NCBI GenBank assembly: GCA_002812745.2
Contig: NCSJ02000395.1
Location: 1 to 37,022, forward strand
From: Scytalidium lignicola
Lineage: Eukaryota > Ascomycota > Leotiomycetes
Length of the DNA: 37,022 nucleotides
Reading direction: 5' to 3'
The position numbers and the translations under genes are program-made. The first letter of the stretch is position 1, and each line of letters opens with the position of its first letter. Below the pieces are notes generated by a model. The model saw only the letters and a list, made by a program, of their open reading frames with translations. It had not been told where the DNA came from and searched no databases. Below, piece after piece: positions 11,583-20,436 of this stretch.

Positions 11583-12644
11583 TCATTCATCGGATGAAGA
11601 GTCCGATGACTGGTCCGTATAATCAGCATCATAGTCTTTAGCTACTTTAACATGTTTTCTCTTCTGAGGTGGCTGATCTCTGCATCTTTTTCTCTTGACA
11701 GGTACAGATACTGATAGAGCTGAGTTCTCGGAGTCAGGAGTCTCGGGTCGATAATCGCTATCTTTTGCATCACTGTCTGTACAGCCATCGGATAGTACGT
11801 AATCTCTGGGGTTCCTAGGAGCTGATGGAGATTCTAACAAGTCAATATTCATGGCTTCCCTTTCTGGATTATCACACATGCGCCCACGGCTTTCATCATC
11901 AGCACTCTTATCCTCTTCACTTGAAGAAGACGGTGAACGCCTTCGATGCTTGCAGGTTCCGCTATATCTCGCTCTACCTTTTATCTGTCGCCTTTTGGGA
12001 GGATGCTTTCGTACACGACCTCGTTGTTGCGAGATTGCTTTTGGAATTTTACGTCGAGTGCCTTTGTGCTTAGAATGTTGCAGCTTAATATTGGGTAGAG
12101 AGAGCGCTAATCGCTCTGGATAATCTTCATCGTCAGAATTCGGTGGCAACCTCGAGCGAGATAGAGAAATTGACTGTTGCTCTGTTCTGAGGGCTTTGAG
12201 GAACTCACCTGGACTATTGAATAGAAGAGATGGTGTACATGGTGAATTGGGCTGTGCAGTGATATTTTCAGCCCCTTTATATGGTAAAGTGAATACTTCT
12301 TGATCCGGGCCATCTTCAGCTCCTAAAAGGCATTTATCAGGTAGTAAAAATTCATCAGAGAATGGATCATGATATATACCTTTCCGTTCTGGATTTCCTT
12401 GCACTGCAAGAATTGTGTCGTTGAAATTAATGAGCATGCAGCTAGTGCAGTTGTTAAGGTCAGGAATAAGATGATTCCTTTTGCAGATCATTCTACCCCG
12501 CCCAATTTCGTTATCGGGTATTGGGGTACGCATTTGTCGAGATTGGTAACTCTGCTGAGAAAAATGTTTAATAACTATAGTATTATCTTGGTGTGGATAG
12601 AGAGGGATAGACATATTTATAGAAAGGCAGCAATTAAATGCCAT
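11583..12644 (-). CDS. Unrecognised charged, disordered protein, 353 aa
   Basis: A single open frame starts at the first ATG (MAFNCCLSIN); a second in-frame ATG 10 codons later (MSIPLYPHQD) is an equally plausible start. The N-terminal 100 residues contain several cysteines, including a C-x2-C pair (NNCTSCMLINF), which could be part of a metal site, though no second pair is clear. The middle and C-terminus are disordered and alternate strongly basic (RRKIPKAISQQRGRVRKH) with acidic and serine-rich blocks. The protein ends in SSDSSSDE. Nuclear signals such as VKRKRCR and QKRKHVK suggest nuclear location. I recognise no family. It is convergent with the MFS gene (297-bp gap) and divergent from the next gene. 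It may be lineage-specific; an unseen upstream exon is possible. Confidence 0.65.
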   Translation of the reverse strand: MAFNCCLSINMSIPLYPHQDNTIVIKHFSQQSYQSRQMRTPIPDNEIGRGRMICKRNHLIPDLNNCTSCMLINFNDTILAVQGNPERKGIYHDPFSDEFLLPDKCLLGAEDGPDQEVFTLPYKGAENITAQPNSPCTPSLLFNSPGEFLKALRTEQQSISLSRSRLPPNSDDEDYPERLALSLPNIKLQHSKHKGTRRKIPKAISQQRGRVRKHPPKRRQIKGRARYSGTCKHRRRSPSSSSEEDKSADDESRGRMCDNPEREAMNIDLLESPSAPRNPRDYVLSDGCTDSDAKDSDYRPETPDSENSALSVSVPVKRKRCRDQPPQKRKHVKVAKDYDADYTDQSSDSSSDE

Positions 12645-13186
12645 CAGTTTCCTCAAGTGTCGGTCTATAAAGGTATCCAAGTATCCCAAAGAAGAGAAAG
12701 AAGCAACTCAGGGAAGTGTTTCTTTAAGTGAAACAAAGGCATTTTAGCAGACAACGAATTTCTTTCACTGGCGTTTTATTGAATGTCCTTGAATCAATGA
12801 AAATATTCTAGCCTCTCAATGAAGCTTGGGAACTCAAATTGGACCATAATATATTCATAGTTGGAAACTTTGTTCTGGGAAAGTTACAGGAGCTTAGCTG
12901 CCAACGTATCATTGCTGCAATAAAAATAGAACTACGTGCTTAATCAACCTTACCATCAACTGCTTCTAGAACTCTGCCGCAGGTAACAAAATCATCAATA
13001 ATCGTTACAAGCAAATGTCACATGATCTATTTGTATGACGTATGAGGGGTAATGTTGGAGCCTTCCTCCTTAGGCAAGACAAGAGGTGTCATGTTCTAGT
13101 CCACTGATGAACGCAATTTAAACATCAAGCATTCTTCCCATTCTCAAATAAATAAAATTTACGTTGATTACGGATAAGTTGTAACA
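12645..13186. promoter_or_regulatory. Divergent promoter region
   Basis: These 542 bases separate two divergently read genes and must carry both promoters. The region is AT-rich with no open frame of note. I could not assign a TATA box or a specific binding site. Confidence 0.5.
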
Positions 13187-13942
13187 ATGTCAGGTATTCC
13201 AGTCTACACATCTAGTCCTATAAACGCAGCAAAGGCTCCTGGAGCTTCACCACAGACAAATGCACCTGTGGCACAAACTCAAGGTCTTAATTCAAATCAT
13301 GATGCAGGAAAAACAACCACTTCACCATTGTCGACATCTACATACCCTGCGGCACGTCCTGGTGCTTCAGTCCCAGCACCCACTGCAGCAGTAGGATTAA
13401 CACATCGTCATGAGCCATTACATCCTACACCAACTACCAAGACTCGTGAAGATGCCCCTCATCCTCAGCCAGGTGCTGTACCAGTCCCTCCAAATAGGCA
13501 TGCAAGCAACATACCGCCGCCTCCAAAAGCAGGAGAGACCTATCATCCTCCACCAGTGACATCACAAGCATATCTACCGCAACTAGCAATCCCACCGCCA
13601 ACTACAGCATTTCAAGCACAGCATACGACCTCATCAAGTACTACAAACTACCCTTCAAAACCCCACCCTATCTCTATCGCAACAACCGATTCTGGTGCTG
13701 CAGCACCTCGCCGAAGTCTGGAACACCCGCCCGGATACCAACAGAATGTCTACGCGTCAGAACTTACAAACAGTCAGCGCATGGCAAATGAGGTAATGAA
13801 TACCTCAAACTCTGAAAGGAGACAAGGATACGACGACGATGAGGGTAGTCTTTGGAATGCAGCAAAGAAGTTGGCTCAAACTGCTGGAACAAAGCTATCA
13901 GAAGCTGAGGAGGAGGTTTGGAAAAGGATCAACAAGGGGTAA
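13187..13942 (+). CDS. Pro/Thr-rich fungal protein with C-terminal amphipathic helix, 251 aa
   Basis: A single exon with an ATG in good context (AACAATGTC). The start MSGIPVYTSSPINAAK resembles a conserved N-terminus I associate with uncharacterised filamentous-ascomycete proteins. The body to about residue 200 is low complexity, rich in Pro, Ala, Thr and Ser, with PPPP-type stretches. The end is different: after an acidic patch (YDDDEGS) comes LWNAAKKLAQTAGTKLSEAE followed by EEVWKRINKG. This reads as an amphipathic alpha helix with Trp at both ends and Lys on one face, a form often used for membrane surface binding. No transmembrane segment or catalytic motif is present. Function is unknown; a membrane-associated adaptor role is inference from the helix alone. 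Confidence 0.82.
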   Translation: MSGIPVYTSSPINAAKAPGASPQTNAPVAQTQGLNSNHDAGKTTTSPLSTSTYPAARPGASVPAPTAAVGLTHRHEPLHPTPTTKTREDAPHPQPGAVPVPPNRHASNIPPPPKAGETYHPPPVTSQAYLPQLAIPPPTTAFQAQHTTSSSTTNYPSKPHPISIATTDSGAAAPRRSLEHPPGYQQNVYASELTNSQRMANEVMNTSNSERRQGYDDDEGSLWNAAKKLAQTAGTKLSEAEEEVWKRINKG

Positions 13943-15809
13943 GGTGGTTTGAGTTTTACTTTCATGAAGACATGTTGTTTGTTTTAGGTAAGAACAACTT
14001 GGGTTTTGCTTTGTGGGTCGAGTCTAATTAGTTTGAACAATGTTGTACTATTTGGGGAGAGTTCAGGCGTGCCCGATTTATTTCTAGAAATCTCAAATCT
14101 CAAAACATCCTAGAGCGATCCGGGGCAATTTCCGCGGTATCATTCAACGTTTGTCACCCTCCCACGGGGATCGTGCAAGACGGCAATCTGAAAATAGCAT
14201 CAAACACACTCAAGATTCGAGTCTATCGGGTATGCCGTAGTTCGTGGTTTCAACCTCGGATGGTCAGGTCCTTTTACAGTATGATAGAGAAGTGGGGACC
14301 TGGGAAGGGTGAAGGTTTTGTGAAGGAAACATGGACGCAAGTAGCAATCAAGCACGGAAACAACTGCTGCAGTGGGTTATGAGGAACTATAACGGTTACT
14401 TCGATCCAAGCGATGGTCGGCACTTATGATACAAGAACCTTGTGTCGAAACGCAGCCCTTTCTTGGTCGTCGTCCCGCGTGGAGTGAAGCCGGTGGAGCT
14501 TGGTCAGCGATTCTCCAGCCGCGAGTGGCGTAATTGCTGCCAGATTGTCATAAGAGCAGAGTGTTATTGAATTAGGATTGCGCGGATCGCGCGGAGAATT
14601 TCATGCTCATCTAGACCAAGGCAAGTGTTTCCCGACGAGCAGTGATTAGCGTGGTAGTGTGTTTCATACAAGTATTTTCGTAAACTTACGCAGAAGAGGG
14701 CAGATCTTGGCCTGCCTTTGTGGTTGCAGTGATATCAGCAAGGAGCAGGTACCCGCGGCTGCAGTCCGGTGGAGACAGGAATGACTTTTGGTTCCTGATG
14801 TGATGATGCTTTGATCGTGGGTACAGAATTCTTGGTGTGGCAGGAGCTCTGTCATCGATACTTTACCATTCGACACACCATGCTGTATTTATTACTGTAT
14901 TATTGCCGTATTAACTTCCACATCTCCAGGTTGTCATCCACTCAAGCCTAATCTCACTCATCAATCATCAATCATCATCAAGAACCCGCNGGCCCGAGCA
15001 ATTATCAAGAGAGTTTTAAGGCAGTGCAGGGTCAGGGGCAATAGGTTCCAGAAGGTCGCAATGGAAGGTTTGGACAGGGGAGTGCGAGTGGGTGTTTCGC
15101 CTCACCAAGTCTTAGTCAGGGACGGCTCCCTTACGGTGCCTCACATTCTCATAACCGTACCAAGCCGTATGACAAGTCTGTCCTGTGCGGCACCGTAGCA
15201 GCTTGCAAAGCGACAGTGGTGACTTGCGACGAATGTGTCTTGTGTGTGTAGGACAACGACGACTGGTGTTGAAGAGGATAAATATAAATCAACATTGGGT
15301 GTACGGGAATCCATCAGGACCCACCAACCTGAAACGCACTTACTCCTCGAGGCCAGTGGAGCCTCCTAGCGAACCTCAAACACACCACACCTAGCAGGGA
15401 CCACCCCAGCTCCCGCAACGTCGCACCCTTGATTGACGAATGATCAACTGCCGTCCGCGCGATCAAGCCACAAGCCACCAGTCATCAGCCACGGGGGAGC
15501 TCTCCACTCCTGGCACCACCACAGGCGCGCACGCGCTGGCGAAAGCAACGCAACGCAACGCTCCACGACTGCCCTGTTTCCGGGCTGCAGCGGCGCTCGT
15601 CACCAGCACCAGCCACCACGAGGTCCACGAACGTCCAGAGCACACACCTCACCACACCAGCCAGTACCACGCTCGTACCACACCAGGACACTGTTGCTTG
15701 CGACACCAACTGCTCATCTTGAAACTCTGGACCTGAGCTGAGCGGCACAGCTCTGAGCAGTTGCCCATCGCTGACTGAGCTGGTTGAGACGGGACGAGAG
15801 AGTGAGGCG

Positions 15810-15894
15810 ACGAGATGAGATGCCCTGTGATGTGATGAGATGGGATTACAGTAGTGATGAGATGCAATGGGATGGGACGGGAAGTTGTGAGATG
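15810..15894 (+). repeat. Degenerate GATGAGATG-type tandem repeat
   Basis: GATG/GAGATG units recur with variation (CGAGATGAGATG, TGTGATGAGATGGG, GTGATGAGATGCAATGGGATG) over about 85 bases. The pattern is imperfect and non-coding. Confidence 0.6.
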
Positions 15895-16558
15895 CCTGAT
15901 AGTGGCGGAGATCTGGTTCTCCAGCCGTTACGAAGCCGCCCGTGGTTAGCTGACTACATGCTTGAAGCCTTCAGCATCTCCAGCGTACGAAGGGTCGGGT
16001 ACGGCGGCGTTACAGTATGTGACGACAGTACAGCAATAACACCGCAACAGCACAGCAACTCTTAGGTACAGGACGTCTCACGTCTTGACCTAGCAACTGC
16101 TGCCTGCTCCAGGATTATCCGGGCGGAGGGCGTAGTGGTTGAGTTGCTATTCTTTGGTTGCTGCGACTCCTAATTACTGCTGTCGTCGTCATCAGTATTT
16201 GCGTGGTCAAGTTTTGTTGAACCAATTCAGCTGGTGATAGCTAGTTAGAAGAGGACTGGTTAAACCCCTTGCTTGAATAACGGACATGAGGCATCACACA
16301 TACGACACAGCTCTTCTTGCTCTAATTACACTCTTCATCAACCTCATCTTCGCTTCGAGGTCAGGCCAGCCCTAGCACAGCCCAGATTACGCCCTGCCCT
16401 GTGGAGATGGCTGTTGATCCACTGCCCACTACGTCAATGGTCTCGCCCACTTTCGTTTGCCTTGGGCTACACCGGCCGCCCAAATATTAGGGCTGATATG
16501 ATGGCGGCCGCCACGGGGAGGAATCCGGGACTCGCACACACACATATACTACCCATAC

Positions 16559-16589
16559 CGTATATATACGATATACTACCTGTATACAG
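16559..16589. repeat. Adjacent perfect palindromes in TA-rich sequence
   Basis: CGTATATATACG (16559-16570) and CTGTATACAG (16580-16589) are both perfect palindromes 9 bp apart, within an alternating TA/GTATAC stretch to about 16600. They could extrude hairpins or bind a dimeric factor; no function is shown. Confidence 0.55.
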
Positions 16590-17839
16590 TATATACCATA
16601 CACACGACTTGCTTGCAGAAAGTAAGCAGTGCCTCGCAGTAGCCTTTACATGGCCTATTCGACGGCACGACGGGTATCGGCGAGCAAGGATGATTCTCAC
16701 TTCGCCCCAGAGTTGGCGTGGTTGGATCGCGGGATGGGAAAGAGTCCAGTCCAGTACAGTACAGTAATAGCGCTTCTATTCCCGTTGCAGCCCCGAGATA
16801 CACGCCGGCGGCCCGAGATGCGTCAAGAATAGGTGGTGATTGGTGGGCATCTGGCAGATGACATCGTCCATCTTGTACCTTTTTTGGGGCTTTCGAAACA
16901 AGCAATCCGTGCGGAGCTTTGTTTTTACAGTATCACTAGAATACCTGGCAGCGGGACCGGGGCCGCGAATTGCTGATGGATCGTCACGGCAGTGAGAGAA
17001 AAAAACGTTCCAGATGCACAAAAGCCGCTAGCGTTGACAATTAGGTTTGGGCCCAAGCGGTTGTCAGTTGTGCCAGTCACATCAGTGGAATTTCGGGTGT
17101 ATGGGATGTGGCCTAACCGACTTGATCTACGGTATTCTCTGTTCTAGCCCATGAGACCCAAGGCTGGCCAGGTAAAGGGTAATGGACAGTCGCAATTTCG
17201 GACAGTCGATCCTGTTTACTCATAAGTTGCTGCAATGGTACTGGGCTCATAGAAACAGCAGTACCGGTACTGTAATAATACCGGGCAGGTTTATCCTCTC
17301 TTGGGCAATAACAGCGTGCAATTATAGCCTCCAGGAAATTCCTCATCCATTCAACGAGGACCCGTCATAACCCTCTTTGTTAGCTCCGAGCTTGGCTGCG
17401 CTTTGCTCTTCCGGGTCTGGCGTGGCTCCTCGCGCCAACCCCTGGTGTACCCCAGATGCGGTTGAAATCCCCGTCGCTAGAGAAAGTGGCGTCGTGTTTG
17501 AGACTCGACCAGCCACCCCCTTCTAACCCTTTTTTTTGTCGCTGGGGCGTGCCCACCACCACAAACAGGCAGCGCTCTGCACACACCTCCAGCAACCACC
17601 ATGATGCCGGATACGGGACATGCAAAGAAGACCGTATCGCGATCGTGGAATGCAAGTCAGAAGAAGCGTAAGATGCTGATGACGATCGCATGCAGACGTG
17701 CTTTGATGAATTAGTAAGAAAGCAGGGGGAAAGACGGAAAAAGGGGGAAAGAAGGAACGAATATCAAGTTTCCGAGGGATTGCGAAGGAAGCATTGGAGT
17801 TGACTGATTGGTGTATTGCTCCTGATGATACCGAGCCCA

Positions 17840-18395
17840 TACAGTACTGTCCGGCGCTGTAAGTACGGTAGAAGAAGTCCAGCGAGAAGGGAGGAAGAGA
17901 GGCACGAGAGGTTGCAGTACGCAGCGCACCGAACCGTAAGAGCACCTTCCGTCCGCCCCACTCACGCTTCAAGCTTGCTCTCGGGTAAGTAAGGTACGGG
18001 GCAGTTAGCAGCAGTAGCAGCAAAATGTTTAACGATCCTTCGCTGGCGTACCGGACACATACGGCACCGACACCGGTACCAGTTACAGTACTTACTGTAC
18101 CCGCACAATATCGGCAGAGTAAGCAGTACTGGTGCTGCACACACAACCCAAGAGCCGTGCTAGTAAGTACCGGTAGCACTGCAATACGATGGGGGCGAGC
18201 GGCTCGTAATGAGGATTACGGTCCTGTGGTACGGTACCTGCGACGAACTGCTGCTCCAAGTGATGGGCTCTCCGAAACCACTACGTTCGTAACAGAAGAA
18301 CTCGCTACAGTACAGTACAGTACAGGAATATCAACGGCAAGTACCACACTGCTACTGTACCGAGGTACTGCTGTTGCTACCGGTACTAAGGTGAG
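17840..18395. repeat. GTAC-dense block (CAGTAC / CGGTAC / GGTACC variants)
   Basis: By eye I count 19 GTAC tetramers in about 550 bases, where about 2 would be expected by chance. Most are in CAGTAC, GTACTG, CGGTAC or GTACCG contexts, including four overlapping CAGTA units at 18304-18322. Spacing is irregular, so this is a motif cluster more than a tandem repeat. Confidence 0.6.
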
Positions 18396-18597
18396 CGCGG
18401 GGCGTGCTAATTATCCCCGGCTCCCTACAGTATCAGAAGTTGATCTCACGAACGCGAGCCGCCAGGTCGATATCGTTCGATACTTGGGAACGGCGGTGGG
18501 CTGGCTTTTCCTTTTTTGGCTTTTCGACGGACAACGGTCTTTGTCTTCCCCGAAGGGCCACGGCAAGCCCTGTCAGGCTGAGTCGGGTATGCCTGTG

Positions 18598-18627
18598 TCT
18601 GTATCTGTATCTGTATCTGTATCTGTA
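18598..18627 (+). repeat. (TCTGTA)5 microsatellite
   Basis: Five perfect TCTGTA units are followed directly by GTCG, TCTG and GTGT runs to about 18690. The sequence is non-coding. Confidence 0.9.
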
Positions 18628-18741
18628 TCGGTCGGTCGGTCTGTCTCTCTGTCTGTGTGTTGGTGTGTGGTGTGGGTGTCGGGGTGTGCGAGTGAGTGCG
18701 TATGTTGTATATTTGTCCATGTCCTTAACTCAAGCTCCTGG

Positions 18742-18788
18742 TCTGGCTGTCTGGCTGTCTGTCTGGCTGTCTGGCTGTCTGGCTGGCT
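18742..18788 (+). repeat. CTGGCTGT / CTGT microsatellite
   Basis: TCTGGCTG units repeat five to six times with one CTGT insertion. This lies about 115 bp from the TCTGTA array and belongs to the same repeat cluster. Confidence 0.85.
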
Positions 18789-18869
18789 AACAGCGGGATG
18801 CCGCCGTCCACATCGGGGAGAGGGGCCCAGAAGAAGGCAGTCAAAGGTGACACAGACGTCGAACAGGAA

Positions 18870-18912
18870 CAGACGCAGACACAGACGCAGACACGCACAC
18901 ACACGCACACAA
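18870..18912 (+). repeat. CAGACG / CACACG microsatellite
   Basis: CAGACGCAGACA units run into CACACACACGCACAC. A short (TGACCC)n stretch also occurs nearby at about 19035-19051. Confidence 0.8.
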
Positions 18913-19890
18913 CAGAAAACACCTAGAGACTTCTGCCCCAAACAAACCGATAAGGCACAGACTATTTTTCTCCCGGAGGGCGGAAGGATCCAGCCACAGT
19001 CGGCCGGCTAGGGGTGTGTGTGTGGTTTTACCCCTGACCCTGACCCTGACCTCCTCCCCCATGTCCCAGACGTGCCCCTAGTGCCTTCTCAGTACCCTGT
19101 CTGACAAGCCCCCCTAGCCTTCCCTTGGCAAACAGCCCTCTACCCTCTGTCCCTCTCCACCTTCAACATCCACAACCCAACGACCACCGACGACCAGACC
19201 ACGGCCACACACGGCCACTCCAAGTGCCACCATGACCGATGGGCCCGCCTTCTGTGCTTCTGCTCCTCCACCATCGATCTCATCTACCGTCCGCGCGCAT
19301 TTGGCCATTCCGTGATAATAATCCTTAGCCTGTCATTCCTTATACCCTCCAGGATCGCTTTCTTTCCCCCTCTCTCCTTCTCTTTCCAGTCCATTTTATT
19401 ATTCTTGTCACGCCGTCCAACCTCGAGTCCTCGTCCTAGTTCCCGTCCTGTTCCTGTCCTCCCAAACCCAACCCGTACCTGCCGAATCCAGCCATTCCAT
19501 CACNGCCGTTCACTCCTTCACGGCCCAATTCCGACGCTCATCTCACCTCGATCTCACATCCGATCCATTGCCCGTAGCTCTCTCGCGCACACACAAACAC
19601 TCTCATCATCATCTTGAGCAAAACGAATTCACACTAATACCAGCGACGAACAAAAGAAATCTGGATATAAACCACCAATCATACTTACGTACACTTTGCC
19701 ATACCACCTTTACATGCTATAAACCAACAGTGCTATAGTCCGAGGACTAGGGAAGAAGATACGGGAGCTGGCTCTCAATTCACGCGCCATCTGCTTTCGA
19801 CGACGGGACCTACATAGATCTGAAACGAGTTTTCTTTTTTAATCTCTCCAGGCAGTTACCGGCTGTCGAGATCTCACTCATTCTTACACA

Positions 19891-19913
19891 TCTCTCTCTC
19901 TCTCACACACACT
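19891..19913 (+). repeat. (TC)n(AC)n dinucleotide tract
   Basis: A TC run changes directly into an AC run inside the pyrimidine-rich leader or promoter of the downstream regulator. Confidence 0.75.
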
Positions 19914-20249
19914 CAATCACGCTCATATCAGAATACTACTTCTTGCTCCTCACTGCCGCTTCCCTATCGCTACTGAACCACCACACTCCTTTCTCTTCAC
20001 CCCACACATTACTAGACGGCACCTACTTCACGGGCCAACGGGTTTATTCACAGCCACATACTAAGTGTCCCGGCGATTACATATCTCTTTGGATAACATT
20101 ATATACACTTCCGACTTACTCCTCCTTCTCATCCCCCGCCACAAGGCTCTAGTCCGAGAGTAAGACATCATTCCTTCACCTGCGCTGGCGGTCAGTCATT
20201 CAGCAAGTATAGCCTTCTCACGGCAAACCTGATTGATCAATTACCTCTG

Positions 20250-20397
20250 GTACGTATGATTTCCTCCCTGACACAGCTTTGCTATTATCGAGCGCGTCGT
20301 TGGGCAAAGCAGTGCCGGGTGTCGTCAGCGCATTGAGATTATTGTTCTTCTGCGCTCTTTCTGCAAAGGCAAAACGAACTGACAATCGCATTCTCAG
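20250..20397 (+). other. Probable 5' UTR intron, or a leader carrying a 26-codon uORF
   Basis: A strong donor GTACGT at 20250, a CTGAC branch-like sequence near 20379 and the acceptor TTCTCAG ending at 20397 predict a 148-bp intron 39 bp before the main start codon. The same interval holds an upstream ORF (20256-20336, ATG to TGA, 26 codons). If the intron is removed the uORF disappears; if it is retained the uORF would precede the main ORF. This is a splice-dependent switch by design or by chance; it is untested. Confidence 0.45.
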
Positions 20398-20436
20398 TTC
20401 GACTCTCCAACAAGTGGAGAGCAAAGTTAGATAAAA

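Larger units (their letters stand above)
13943..20436. other. Gene-poor 6.5-kb region upstream of the Rua1-domain gene
   Basis: This stretch contains no convincing protein gene. Open frames up to 328 codons exist (18025-19011), but they cross simple repeats and overlap open frames on the other strand. The left end holds the 3' flank of the 251-aa gene. Moving right there is a degenerate GATGAGATG stretch, TA-rich palindromes, a GTAC-dense block, and microsatellites at 18.6-18.9 kb. From about 19.3 kb there is a pyrimidine-rich region typical of a fungal promoter and 5' leader. N bases are at 14990 and 19504. Most of this is probably promoter and long 5' UTR of the downstream regulator, but a non-coding RNA cannot be excluded. 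Confidence 0.5.

Noticed and set aside
17523..18179. 218-codon minus-strand frame
   Set aside because: It has no ATG at its start, overlaps the plus-strand 328-codon frame and the GTAC-dense block, and shows no protein features.
19035..19051. (TGACCC)3 as possible telomere-like repeat
   Set aside because: The unit is not the TTAGGG/CCCTAA type, there are only three copies, and it sits inside a general microsatellite area.
20255..20400. Long secondary-metabolite cluster around the Rua1-domain gene
   Set aside because: No polyketide synthase, peptide synthetase, terpene or tailoring enzyme genes are present in the window.
13943..20436. Relic of a transposon or RIP-mutated repeat
   Set aside because: There are no terminal repeats, target duplications or transposase-like frames, and the region is not extremely AT-rich as RIP would produce.
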